Source of the DNA: Rhynchopus euleeides
Taxonomy: Eukaryota; Euglenozoa; Diplonemea; Diplonemida; Diplonemidae
NCBI GenBank assembly: GCA_963210315.1
Contig: OY723296.1
Location: 1,426,001 to 1,490,000 of the forward strand
DNA length: 64,000 nt
Reading direction: 5' to 3'
Of this stretch, positions 23,589 to 33,720 are shown piece after piece. A program made the translations under genes and the position numbers. Below the pieces are notes generated by a model. It did not search any database and was not told the origin of the DNA. It saw nothing but the letters and a program-made list of their open reading frames with translations. How positions within the stretch are numbered: position 1 is the stretch's first letter; each line of letters begins with the position of its first letter.

Positions 23589-23856
23589 CCCTTCACCAAC
23601 TAGGAATTGTAAATGGAAAGTAATGGGGGGTGGGTCTGTGCAGGGAAGATAGCTCGGCGTGAAAAATAACCTGATGCCATGCAAGGTACTCCCCTAGTTT
23701 TCAATGGAAATTGGCCCATATCAACAGGAAATGGCTGGAACACCCGTCGTTTCAGCAGGTTCACCCGTCGTGCCGACGGGTGCCACCCGTCGTTTCACCC
23801 GTCGTCATTTCACCCGTCGTCCCGACTAGTCGTCCGGGCGACTAGTCCGTGGTGTA
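23589..23856 (-). repeat. E1 right terminal inverted repeat
   Basis: Inverse of 20916-21227 with a shorter GACGGGTG array. Confidence 0.8.
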
Positions 23857-23860
23857 CTTC

Positions 23861-24856
23861 ACTGCCCCCCCCCCCTGCCCTCTCCCCCTTTTGGATGTCG
23901 TGCTGTTGGTTGATGCCACCGCACCGCGGGGGTGGGGAATGCCGTGTTATGTAACTGTCTGAGAGAGGAGTGGTTTTTTTTTGAGAGTTGTGCAACAACG
24001 CAGGAAACTGTGCCAGTGCAGATCCTTGCAGAACTTCCCACACACTTCATGACAGGCGTGTGGGGTGTTCTCGCGATCGACGAATACCCTTCGGCTCTTC
24101 TATTGTTTCCCTTTCAGATTTGCACTAAAACACAGTTTTGCACCAAGTGCGGTGCTCCGAAGGCGCAACCCGAGGGGGAGGGGTGTGGGTAGGATGGGTG
24201 GGGGAGGGGGGGTTCGGGGTTCGGGGGTCCGTGGGGCTGAGCCTCGCTACAGGGGGATAGACTATTGAGGGGGGTTGCAGGGCACCTCGCATTTCCATTT
24301 CCCTTCTGAGGGTCGGCTGCCCGACTGCATTGTGCACGGGGTCTCGAGACACACTGGGGTCTCCACGACTCGTCCTGTGGCTACGATATTGCATTGAGAG
24401 GCATCCGAGCGGTGGTCGGTGGTGCCGTGTGTCAGGCAATGCTGTGCACACATTACACAAACCAAGCTGGTGAGATGGCTGTGTGTTTGAGCTGTGCACC
24501 TTCCCCCAACGCCCACCTGTCTTTTAAATGCTGTCAGGGCCAGGGGAGGCTGGAGGGTTTGGGGGGGGGGGGTGGGGTGGTGACAGGCGAGCGGTTGCAT
24601 GGCGCCGCATGTGTGTGTAATGTGTCGTGCCCTGTTGCACTCCCCGGCACAGCATAGCCCCCGCACCCCCATGCGGCCTTCGATTGAGAACAGTTCAACA
24701 CATCACTGCACACCATACCACCACAAAATCAGGTGGCGCCAAGCCCGCCTGTTCCACCTCCATGCATCGGCAGCAGCCTGTGTGGAGGCCTTGTTTCCAC
24801 ACAGGCACACACAACAACTGCCTCGTGGGGATTGCCGCGTCTGCAAACCAGGTGGT
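23861..24856. other. Intergenic between E1 and the relic gene
   Basis: No gene supported. It contains a diverged R1 copy (23985-24110), a C-run next to E1 and a G-run near 24560. The last ~25 bp before 24857 match the leader region of the gene at 26371. Confidence 0.5.
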
Positions 24857-25066
24857 ATGAGCCGGCCTTCGTCCCAGATGCGTGGTGTGTTGCTGTGCCT
24901 GTGTTGTCGTGACAGCCGCGCCTGCGACTGGTTCACCGCCGACCCATGCACCTGCAACGCCTGCACCCACGACGCCGACGACTGCTTAGCCCCCAACCCT
25001 TGCACCGACTACACCTACGCCGATCACACCAATAACTGCATCACCACCAACAACTGCACCTTATGA
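24857..25066 (+). pseudogene. Relic of the mucin-like membrane-protein family
   Basis: The sequence from about 24832 (GATTGCCGCGTCTGCA), through GGTGGTATGA, to CGGCCTTC.TCCCAG matches the 5' end of the intact gene at 26371. The acceptor GCAGGG of the intact gene reads GCAAAC here, so the AG is lost. After about 40 bp of signal-peptide sequence the whole ectodomain is missing, and a short degenerate Pro/Thr array follows (24915-25060), read in a shifted, Cys-rich frame to a TGA at 25064. No membrane module follows. It is therefore a third, collapsed member of the family lying between two long ones. Confidence 0.7.
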
Positions 25067-25207
25067 AGGCTTAGTCTAAGTGGGGTGGGGTGAATCTGGC
25101 TCAGGGGTTGAGTTCCAGTCAGAGCTTAGTGAAGCTGTGTCCCCGTGAGTGCCGTGCTGTTCTTTGCTGCTGCCCGTGCGCCGCAAGGCCCTTTGATCTT
25201 CTCTTGA

Positions 25208-25540
25208 CGGGCAGGGCAAAGCAACGTCACCGCAGCCCTTGATGTGGGTGTTTGCCCTTTGTTAACCAAAAAGCGCTGCAGGCATTGCTTCCTGTGCCTC
25301 AAATGCCACAACACGCCTGTGAAAAGAGGCATACTCTTCACGAAGGAAGGCGCCACCATGGCACCGTACACCACCCTGTTTTTCGCACACAACAAGAAGC
25401 TTGTCACAGTGGACAAGATAGTTGGCAGCGCTTTGGGTGACAAACACAATCGACCTTGCCTTGTTACTATGACTGTGCGCACATTCATGCCAACCTTCAT
25501 CAGGCAAAACAAGCGAGGTTTGTTCACCCAGGTTTGGAGC
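25208..25540 (+). pseudogene. Possible gene fragment with Cys-rich knuckle
   Basis: A frame open from just after a TGA at 25205 contains KKRCRHCFLCLKCHN, a CxxCxxCxxC arrangement that recalls the N-terminal cysteine cluster of dynactin p62/DCTN4. No ATG starts it and no other p62 landmark is visible. Its second half is the R3 repeat, also found at 14395-14570. It may be a dead gene fragment or a chance frame. Confidence 0.2.
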
Positions 25541-25560
25541 ACAAGCAAATTCCCAGGCCT
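25385..25560. repeat. Interspersed repeat R3 copy
   Basis: Matches 14395-14570. Confidence 0.6.
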
Positions 25561-26346
25561 CTGCATAACCATGCAGAGACCTGGGCTTGCACAGGCATCG
25601 CCCGACAGCCCCGCCCACACAACACACCTGCCAGAGCTAGAGTTCTTAGCCCTGTCGTGTCACACGAATGGTGCGCGTGGTACCCTCCCTGGACGAGGTG
25701 CTTGGTTTGAACGTGACCCCCCCCCCCCTTCCCCCTTCCCACTCTTCCCACCACCTTCTTCCCGACGGTGCTGCCACTCCCCTCCCACCCCAACCCCAAA
25801 TGTTGCCACCACGCGCATTCTTCTTCATACGGTGACAGGGTGGCATGGCAACCGACTTTGGCGCACATTGCGTGACTCTTGCGCAACACACATCAAACCC
25901 CCCCCCCCCCCCTCATACACCAGGTGCGTTGAACCGCCTGCAGCCACTGCCAAAGCGCTGCCGTACACAAACCCCCCCCCCTCCCCCCGAGTCGCTGCTC
26001 GCCCCCCCCCCCCCCCAGCTCTCTGCGGGGTTCTAGCCGAGGGTTGAGTGGCGCAGGGGAGCCAGGCCGGGCCAGCGTCAGACACAACTCGGTACACCAC
26101 CCCCCCCCCTCCGCCCCCCCCCCCCCCTGTTGGGCCCATTTCGGGAGGGGGGAGGGGGGGCGCCTTGCAAAGGGAGGGGGGGGTCGCCTTTCATCCCCCC
26201 CCCTCCCCCCCTGTACAGTACTCTACCCTATACCCTTTACTGGGTTCTTGGGACAACCCACGCACGCCACCCTCCCCCCCACCCCTGCCTTTATTGGCAG
26301 CAGCTAGGGGGAGGGGGCTGTCTGCGGAGGCTGTGTTTCCCGGGAT

Positions 26347-26360
26347 TGCCGCGTCTGCAG
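26347..26360 (+). promoter_or_regulatory. Putative trans-splice acceptor
   Basis: GCCGCGTCTGCAG ends 10 bases before the ATG at 26371. The same block, with its AG mutated, precedes the relic at 24857. Confidence 0.5.
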
Positions 26361-26370
26361 GGCAGGTGGT

Positions 26371-29300
26371 ATGAACCGGCCTTCATCCCAGCCGCGCGGA
26401 TTTGCTGTGCTGGGGCCTGTGTTGGTCATCCTTGCTGTGGGAACGGGCTGCAATGGCCAAGACATCCGTGGCAGGTTTTTCGGTCCGGCCGAGGTTCACG
26501 ACGCTGCATACGACGATGTGACAGACACCGTGCTGACGGTCGACGCACGCGAGTCGGTCCATGTGGTGAACGGAGACGGTGCAAATATCGGCTTAGCCAC
26601 CAACCCCACTCCAATGGGGGTGAGCCTCCCCGAGGTTTCCGTCTGCGCTGCTTCATCCGGTCAAGCTCAGCTGTACGCTATAGTCGCCAAAGAGTCTGAC
26701 GCAGGGGACACCCTGTGGGTTTTTGCCCTGGACGGTGAGAACACCGATATCGAGATCTTCTCGATGGCCCGCCCAGGCACGACTCTGGTGCACCACCAGA
26801 CGGTGCCCGGGCCCCTTGGCGCGATGAGTGGGTCGGAGTTGATGATCATAAAGAGCGGGTTGCTGGTCGCCCTCTGGGAGGGACAAATCACATTTCACAG
26901 CATCGCGCCAACGCTGGCGAGCGGGGCGCCACCTGTGCTGCGGGAAACATTGGTGTGTCATGGCGACTGCCTCAGCATGGCCTACATGAAGTCGGTGGAC
27001 AAATTCTACTATCTCGGGGCAGGGACGGTGGAACATGAGATGCATGTGTTTGCAGGCAATACCATAACGCCGGGGAGCGTCACGCTGTGGTCTGAAGGGT
27101 CCGATGATGTGCCCGACGGGATCAGCATTGCACCGCAGGATCGCCCGTATCTTGTCGTGTGGACCGGAGGGGGTGTCGTCAATTGGGAGCTCGATCTTTC
27201 GGGAGAGGCGATGCCATTGCGGGTTGTGACCGGCACGGATGACAGGCCGAGGAAGATCCTCACGAAGGCTGGGCGTGCGTTCTTGCAGCCCTTGGCGCCG
27301 CCCGGGGGAGGCACCTTGGATGTGTTCAAGTGGGGCGCTGCTGCGGACCCTATTGCGCTCGAGGATTCGGTGATCATGCCGGCATCGCCGTCCGATGACT
27401 TGACCCTCTTCAGGCGTGTTGGGGACACCTTGCTTGTGGGGGTGGCAGACGGGTTTGTTGTTGTGGATTTGACAGGCTTCGGTGCAACAACGCCTGTGCC
27501 GGTGACACCAAGCCCGCCTGTAACACCTGTGCCCATGACACCTGCTCCTGCGACTGTTTCACCGCCAACACCTGTGCCCGTGACCTCTGCACCTGCGACT
27601 GCTTCGCCATCGACTCCTGCGCCTGTTACATCCGCACCTGCGACTGCGTCACCGCTGACATCCATACCGGCGACACCGAGTCCGCTGACACCTGCACCTG
27701 TGACTGCTTCACCGCTGACGCCTGCGCCTGTGACACTGTCACCTGTAACATCTGCACCTGCGACGGCTTCGCCGCCGACCCCTGTGCCTGCTACACCTGT
27801 GCCTATGACACCGTCCCTTCCGACACCTGTGCCCGGAACATCTGCACCTGCGACGGCTTCTCCGCCGACACCCGTGCCTGTGACACCTGTGCCATCGACA
27901 TCTGCGCCTATGACACCGTCCCCTCCGACATCTGCGCCTGTCACATCTGCACCTGCGACGGCTTCTCCGCCGACACCTGTGCCATCGACATCTGCGCCTA
28001 TGACACCGTCCCCTCCGACACCTGTGCCCGTAACATCTGCGCCTGTCACATCTGCACCTGCGACTGCTTCACCGCTGACACCTGCGCCTGTTACACTTGC
28101 ACCGTTGACATCTGCACCTGCGACAGTGGCGCCGCTGACACCCACACCGGCGACATCGAGCCCGCCAACACTTGTGCCTGTGACACCTGCACCTGCAACT
28201 GTCTCACCAACGACACCCACACCGGCGACACCAAGCCCGATGACACCTGTGCCTGTGACCGCTGCACCTGTGACACCTACATCTGCGACGCCCAGCCCGC
28301 CAACAAGTGTGCCCGTAACACCTGCACCTGCGACGCCAAGCCCACCAACAAGTGTGCCAGTGACGCTGTCTCCTCCGACGGTTGCACCGACTACGCCAAA
28401 CCCGCTGACCCCTGTGCCAGTGACACCGTCACCCTCAACGCCTGTGCCCGGAACACCTGCACCTGCGACGGCTTCTCCGCCGACACCTGTGCCTGTGACA
28501 CCTGCACCTGCAACTGTCTCACCAACGACACCCACACCGGCGACACCAAGCCCGATGACACCTGTGCCTGTGACCGCTGCACCTGTGACACCTACATCTG
28601 CGACGCCCAGCCCGCCAACAAGTGTGCCCGTAACACCTGCACCTGCGACGCCAAGCCCACCAACAAGTGTGCCAGTGACGCTGTCTCCTCCGACGGTTGC
28701 ACCGACTACGCCAAACCCGCTGACCCCTGTGCCAGTGACACCGTCACCCTCAACGCCTGTGCCCGGAACACCTGCACCTGCGACGGCTTCTCCGCCGACA
28801 CCTGTACCATCAACACCTGCACCTATGACACCGTCCCCTCCGACACCTGTGCCCGTAACATCTGCACCTGTGACACCTGTACCTGCGACAGCTTCTCCGC
28901 CGACACCTGTGCCATCATCTCCTGCGCCTACGACACCGTCCCCTCCAACACCTGTGCCCGGGACATTTGCACCTGCGGCTATTTCACCGCCGACTCCTGT
29001 GCCTGTTACACCCACACCGGCCGCATCGACGATCCCACCAGCGGCCGTTTCGACATCGCCCCTGCCTCCCACACCAACACCGGACACAATGCCGCCTGCA
29101 ACAGCCCCCACACCAGCACCACATACCTTCACTCCTGTGTCAGTTATGCCTGACACACCCAGCCCCACAGCCCCTGGTACGGGCCTGCCTGACGGCTCGG
29201 AGGCAACAGTGTCCCCAGCACCCGTACAGATCTTGGTCTCATCGGCTGTCGTCGCCGAAAGGGACACCATTGGGAACAGCAGCACCGCAGCGGCCCTGTC

Positions 29301-30705
29301 CTCCATCGTCAGTGGGAGTGGTGCAGCTACCGCCATGCGGGTAGTGCTGATCGGCCAGCCTTGCAACCTGCGCTTCATGCCGGATAACACTATTTCAAGG
29401 GTCTTGCACCCCACACAATGGAAGGTGTCAGGCAGCGAGGGGTACGGCCTCGTGCTCGGCAACTGGCTGATCGTGCTCGGGTTCGGGCTGGTGTGTTCCC
29501 TGCTGGTGATGGGTGCGGCTGTGGTGCGGCGCTGTCTCTTCCTGTCGAATGTGTCGCGCGAGTTGGATGCCCAGGGGCTGCTGCGTTTCCCGTCCGCACC
29601 GCTGCTGGTGTTCACATTCCTGTTCCAGGGTCTCAGCCTCGGGTCAACGGATGTGGTGATGCAGCCGCCGTCTGCAGCAGCACAGGTGCTGGGTGTGTGC
29701 AGCCTTATCCTGTGTGTCGTGATCCCGTGCTGGGTGTTTGCCACCGTGTCGCAAGGGGTGCCGCGTCTTGCGGTGTACCGCCCCGGCACACGCATCGCTG
29801 GGGACACAATGCTCCTGTCGGCGAAACGCTTCCTCATCGGGCCTGGCGAGTGGGTCAACACGCACCGCCACACCGACTGGGTCAACCGCTTCTCCTCCGT
29901 CGTGCGTGCCCACGACCAGCGCTGCGTCTGGTTCACCATCATCGACTATGCTGCCTCCCTCGCCATCTCTGCCATGAACGCAAGCAAAGTAGACACCGTC
30001 GCGGGATGCGGACATGTCCGTCTGGCCATCGGGATCATTTTCGTCGTCTTGGCGCTTCTGGTTGTCATGCTGTGCCCCCACGCAAAGTCCCGTGATGTCG
30101 GCGTGACCACCATCACCCTGGCCCTTCAGGCGGGCGCCATGTTCCTGATGTCTGCAGGCTACTACACCTCGCCTGCCATCGATATCGACCTCTCCCACTG
30201 GACGTTCTCTGCATCACGGAAGCTCCTGCTCGCCAGCATCGGCGTGCTTATCATCAAGGGGTTGCTGGACGTCATCTCTGAGGTTTACGTGCTGTGCACC
30301 AGGCGCCGCACCCGCATGCAACAGGAACACCTGGACGCACAAGAGACACTACAATTCTCAGAGTGCGAGTCTATGGTAGATGCCCGTGCAGTACAGTGCA
30401 CTGCTAGCGACAGCCCGTTGCCCGCCGGCAATGCAGGTTTGCATAGCTTGCTGCTGTCACCACGCAGTGAGTCAGGCGGGTCCCTGTGGGCTTTGAGTAC
30501 AACGGAACTGGACGATGCGGCTGATTTAGGATCGTCCAAGAACAGGCTGCCGCACCGCTTGCCACCTTCGCAAGGGTACCGCCCTCGTCGCACCGTCTCC
30601 TTTGGGAAGTCAGCGTTATCGGTGTCACACTCCTCGCAGCTGCTGAGCCCGACGCGGATGGGCAGCCAGTTATCTGCAGGATCCCTGTCGGTTGTGACGA
30701 CGTGA
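26371..30705 (+). CDS. Mucin-like surface protein with seven-segment membrane domain (intact paralogue)
   Basis: A single frame of 1444 codons. Residues 1-30 form a signal peptide (hydrophobic FAVLGPVLVILAVG). An ectodomain runs to about residue 365 and aligns end to end, with moderate identity, with that of the 7279 gene (for example VHDA.YD.VTDTV, ARPGT.L, D.L.LFRR.G.T..VG.A.GF.V). Residues about 370-925 are a Pro/Thr/Ala/Ser stalk that includes an exact-looking 105-codon tandem duplication. Residues about 1000-1310 hold the conserved module: LHPTQWKVSGSEGYGLVLG, then seven hydrophobic segments ending near YVLCTRRR. A ~130-residue Ser-rich tail follows, likely cytoplasmic. Type I-like topology with an extracellular N-terminus fits the signal peptide. 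No named receptor family is recognised; a mechanosensory, adhesive or receptor role is inference. Confidence 0.8.
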   Translation: MNRPSSQPRGFAVLGPVLVILAVGTGCNGQDIRGRFFGPAEVHDAAYDDVTDTVLTVDARESVHVVNGDGANIGLATNPTPMGVSLPEVSVCAASSGQAQLYAIVAKESDAGDTLWVFALDGENTDIEIFSMARPGTTLVHHQTVPGPLGAMSGSELMIIKSGLLVALWEGQITFHSIAPTLASGAPPVLRETLVCHGDCLSMAYMKSVDKFYYLGAGTVEHEMHVFAGNTITPGSVTLWSEGSDDVPDGISIAPQDRPYLVVWTGGGVVNWELDLSGEAMPLRVVTGTDDRPRKILTKAGRAFLQPLAPPGGGTLDVFKWGAAADPIALEDSVIMPASPSDDLTLFRRVGDTLLVGVADGFVVVDLTGFGATTPVPVTPSPPVTPVPMTPAPATVSPPTPVPVTSAPATASPSTPAPVTSAPATASPLTSIPATPSPLTPAPVTASPLTPAPVTLSPVTSAPATASPPTPVPATPVPMTPSLPTPVPGTSAPATASPPTPVPVTPVPSTSAPMTPSPPTSAPVTSAPATASPPTPVPSTSAPMTPSPPTPVPVTSAPVTSAPATASPLTPAPVTLAPLTSAPATVAPLTPTPATSSPPTLVPVTPAPATVSPTTPTPATPSPMTPVPVTAAPVTPTSATPSPPTSVPVTPAPATPSPPTSVPVTLSPPTVAPTTPNPLTPVPVTPSPSTPVPGTPAPATASPPTPVPVTPAPATVSPTTPTPATPSPMTPVPVTAAPVTPTSATPSPPTSVPVTPAPATPSPPTSVPVTLSPPTVAPTTPNPLTPVPVTPSPSTPVPGTPAPATASPPTPVPSTPAPMTPSPPTPVPVTSAPVTPVPATASPPTPVPSSPAPTTPSPPTPVPGTFAPAAISPPTPVPVTPTPAASTIPPAAVSTSPLPPTPTPDTMPPATAPTPAPHTFTPVSVMPDTPSPTAPGTGLPDGSEATVSPAPVQILVSSAVVAERDTIGNSSTAAALSSIVSGSGAATAMRVVLIGQPCNLRFMPDNTISRVLHPTQWKVSGSEGYGLVLGNWLIVLGFGLVCSLLVMGAAVVRRCLFLSNVSRELDAQGLLRFPSAPLLVFTFLFQGLSLGSTDVVMQPPSAAAQVLGVCSLILCVVIPCWVFATVSQGVPRLAVYRPGTRIAGDTMLLSAKRFLIGPGEWVNTHRHTDWVNRFSSVVRAHDQRCVWFTIIDYAASLAISAMNASKVDTVAGCGHVRLAIGIIFVVLALLVVMLCPHAKSRDVGVTTITLALQAGAMFLMSAGYYTSPAIDIDLSHWTFSASRKLLLASIGVLIIKGLLDVISEVYVLCTRRRTRMQQEHLDAQETLQFSECESMVDARAVQCTASDSPLPAGNAGLHSLLLSPRSESGGSLWALSTTELDDAADLGSSKNRLPHRLPPSQGYRPRRTVSFGKSALSVSHSSQLLSPTRMGSQLSAGSLSVVTT
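28186..28800 (+). repeat. 105-codon tandem duplication in the stalk
   Basis: The block starting at 28186 recurs at 28501, a period of 315 bp. The two copies look nearly identical, so the duplication is recent and frame-preserving. Part of the same block (the 28340-28490 equivalent) occurs in the other paralogue at about 9230-9400. Confidence 0.8.
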
Positions 30706-32769
30706 ATGCCAGCCGAGCACCCCACACCCCCATTCACCCCTCTTACCCTGCTGCGTGATTTGGCTGAGCCTGACTGAGCCTGGGTGATCTTCTTCAGACG
30801 GGGTGAAGACAGACACAGCAAGGTCGACAGACACAACAGGGAGTGCGGTGCGCCGCCTGCCCCCCGCCTTTGCAAGCCTTTTTCCTTTTACAATCTGGCT
30901 TTCAGAAGCTTTCTCTTGCGTGCGTGCCAACTGGGAAACCCCGATTTTGATACACACCTCGTCACGCGTGACTATATATCGCGCGTCTTGTCATTTCTGC
31001 GAGAACTAGTAGGGTTCTCAAATGAAGCCCCCCTCTCGTGGTCCGATATCATGATGTGTTGCACCGCTCTTTTGGTTTGGCATAATTCGGCGTCGACCGC
31101 ATTGGTGATTATTTCTGTGCCCTTCATGCTCGACCACCCACCACTTCACAAGACGTGGCAGTGGTGGACACACTGAGTTGGGTCTCCATTCCAACACCAA
31201 TTGTCGGGCGGTGGTGCCTCCCCTGAAGCCCGTTCTATCAGCTGTGCAAGAAGTACGTAAATCAGCCTCCTTCACAGGCACCGCTGCAGGCATTTTGGTT
31301 TGGTCTGCTTTCACTTTCCCACGACTCAGATGGGTGCACAGATAGTTTCCAACCGGCACGCCCCTCCCACTCCGCAAAAGACAAGAGCACACCCGCTCGT
31401 TATCAACATCTGTCGAGGAGTGGCACCATAGCTGAACCCCAGAGGCAGGGACAACTGTGTGATGATGACCACAGCGGTTACTTCACTTCACATGTGGAGG
31501 GACTGCACTAAATGAGTTTCCCTCTCCTGATACAGTTTTGTGTCTTTTGGGAAGGGAACCATAGATTGAGAACATGCGAAAAAGAAGAGAAAAAAAACAC
31601 GTCTTTCCGCGTGTTGCCTCTCTTGGGAGTCCCTGGCTTCTGTCCCTCTCCGGTGAGATCCTTTTGTCGCTGGGGGGTGAGGGTGGGCGGAGTCGATACC
31701 CCGTGAGCACAACGCACTCCGAACACCGATCACGCCGCCGTCTGCCGTCTCGCGTCAGGCTGGAGGCCGTTGATACCAAACGAAGAGGTGGGGCGGGGCG
31801 AGGATTCCTTTATTCGTTGTTTCGTGGATATCAGAGCGAAATGCATCCGTTGATTTCAGCTCAGTTTGTTTTGACCAGTTTGGCGTCGCCAACAGACAGG
31901 CAATGTTGCGCCGTGCGGATCATTCACGCCGCTTCACACCGACAGGCTGTGTGGGTGATCTGCACCCACCTTTGAACACTTTCCCCTTGATACTTTACCC
32001 TGTCCTTTCGTACCGTGCTGTGGTCACACATGCACCTGTTCTTTTGCTCTCGCCGTGGGTAGCGCACCCAGCACCGCCTCCGGCACCCATACACACCTCA
32101 CATCCCATTCGTTTTGCTTCTTTTTGGTGGCGCAGCCTGCTGGAGGCATCTGCCTTTTTTGCTGGATTGCGATCCCAACCCACATCACTCCATCACACGA
32201 GGAGTGGTGCAGACCGAGCGGAAATCTGCGTTTTGCAACAAACCAATTGCCCTGGAATTGGTCTGTTCCTGACGTCGACGGGTTTTTTAGCTCCCACAAA
32301 CCCACCCGATTGAGGCCAACCCAATGAGTCCCGGCCGAATCGCCGCTGCAACTCTGCCAGACACAGGCCGAATCAGGTGGTTCACATTTCGATCTCGCAG
32401 ATGCGCAAATGTTACTCGCCACAACCCTCCCCGCCCACACCCCTTCCCCACCCCTTCCTACTGTCCTGTCAGCTGTGCTTGCGCTTGCGTGTTGACGGGC
32501 CCTCACTCTTCTGCTGCAGAAGGTGACCGCCCTGCCATGATATTTCTTAGCCTGTGGGCTGTTCTTTGAGAGTGCTTCCCCCCCTCCCCGCGCAGATTGA
32601 CTTTATTGCGATGTGCTAAAGAGGTGAGTCCTTGGTGCATTTCTCCTATTTGAGTGGGAACAACCGCTGAAGGCCCGTTGGTCCTTTGCTGGACTCCGCA
32701 AAGACCGTGGGTCCAAAGGACCAGCGGTCCCACCACACACACCCCGCCCTATTTGGCAGGTGATATGCC

Positions 32770-32991
32770 ATGGGCTGTGTGGGCTCCAGCTGTCAAGAGA
32801 AGACCATAGGAGCGCCTGGCGAGCCCCTGCCCTCCGACACACGCGTAATAGCGTTGCATTCATTTATACCCCCCCACCCCCATCCCCCCTTTTCACGATG
32901 GTTATGCCATATTATGGGCTGCCGCCTGCAGGACACTCCAGCCCTGTATGCCTCCAACGTCGCTCAACGCCTTGGCACGGCAATGCGATAA
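32770..32991 (+). CDS. Small candidate protein with MGC lipidation-type N-terminus (hypothetical)
   Basis: 73 codons beginning MGCVGSSC, which resembles N-myristoylation plus palmitoylation signals of small kinetoplastid membrane-associated proteins. A TTTGGCAG acceptor-like site ends 10 bases upstream, at 32760. Against it: an out-of-frame ATG at 32765 lies closer to the acceptor, and the rest of the product has no recognisable domain. A GTAATA...CCTGCAG intron would keep the frame. Weak candidate only. Confidence 0.2.
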   Translation: MGCVGSSCQEKTIGAPGEPLPSDTRVIALHSFIPPHPHPPFSRWLCHIMGCRLQDTPALYASNVAQRLGTAMR

Positions 32992-33340
32992 TAGCCCAAC
33001 GTTGTGCTGCCCTAGGTGTGCCTGCTCTGATCTCACGAAGGGATGCAGGAGGGAGGGCGTGCTTCGCCTGTGTGGAGTGCACCTGCTCACAAAGGTGTCA
33101 AGCAGGCGCGGTTTCGACACAGAGAGAGGTGGTTGCCTCGAGAGGGTGCGGCTTCTTTGGGCCATATGATACTTACACTGATTATGTACGGGGGTGAGAG
33201 AGTGAGGGTGAGACGCACAGAACGTTTGCTCTGGCTGACGCCTGCACAGCTCGGGCTTCAGGAGAGTAATTCCGTTGCTGAGTTGCTTTGAAATTTCCAA
33301 CCCTCCTGGACCCACATATTCTGATTTTTTTTGCTCTTTG

Positions 33341-33444
33341 GGGGTCTTCGCTACGTCATCGTCAGTGCATTTTGGTGCATTTCCTGTTGAATTGGCTGAA
33401 AACTGACGGTGATTGACGAAGGATAACGACCAGCGAAGAACCCC
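33341..33444. mobile_element. MITE, GGGGTCTTCGC family
   Basis: Ends GGGGTCTTCGCTACG / GCGAAGAACCCC; the core GAATTGGCTGAAAACTGACG is shared with 12821-12932 and 61230-61336. Confidence 0.8.
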
Positions 33445-33720
33445 TTTCTTTTTTATTGTTTTTTGTTCCGTATTATTTTCTCGTGCGTGCCCCATGCTGG
33501 AGGCTGCTCGCTGCCCTGCGAGCCGCTCACAACGCCCTTTGCCTTTCTCTCTTGGCGGGTGGGCGTCGGGTGCGATAATCTTGGAGCGCAAGGAAAAAAA
33601 AATACTCAGAAACTGTACTGTCCTCACGCGCTATCTCCTTTTTGGCTTCAAACAAGCAAGTGAACTCCCCCTCTCCTTGTGGGGAAGTTGTGCGACAGAC
33701 CCCGCTTATACCCCCCCCTA

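Larger units (their letters stand above)
20916..23856. mobile_element. Transposon E1: long TIRs, unrecognised zinc-finger protein
   Basis: The termini TACACCACGGACTAGTCG (20916) and its inverse (ending 23856) begin inverted repeats of about 312 bp on the left (20916-21227) and 268 bp on the right (23589-23856). The length difference lies in a subterminal array of GACGGGTG motifs. CTTC occurs on both sides (20912-20915, 23857-23860), a candidate 4-bp target duplication. The interior encodes a protein related to that of E2 (59982-62322). The total of 2941 bp and the absence of capsid, polymerase or integrase genes argue for a plain DNA transposon. The superfamily is not recognised. Confidence 0.8.
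25067..26346. other. Intergenic upstream of the intact paralogue
   Basis: Contains an R3 repeat copy and dense C-runs (about 25716, 25897, 25972, 26000, 26100, 26112, 26205). The final stretch is pyrimidine-rich up to the acceptor of the next gene. Confidence 0.5.
30706..33718. other. Intergenic, repeats and one small open frame
   Basis: No confident gene. Contains a diverged R1 copy (31855-31960), a MITE (33341-33444) and the small candidate at 32770. The rest shows nothing I recognise. Confidence 0.5.

Noticed and set aside
20916-23856. Possible small Polinton-like or virus-derived element because of the long TIRs.
   Set aside because: At under 3 kb, with no polymerase, integrase, protease or capsid-like frame, it fits a plain DNA transposon better.
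27009-29942. A 977-codon open frame on the minus strand.
   Set aside because: It is the mirror of the Pro/Thr codon array and conserved module of the + strand gene; the product is a Gly/Val/Ala repeat with no independent features.
33588-33616. On the minus strand, ACAGTTTCTGAGTATTTTTTTTCC looks a little like a Euglena-type leader.
   Set aside because: Gaps are needed, the T-run is low complexity and there is no donor or snRNA-like context.
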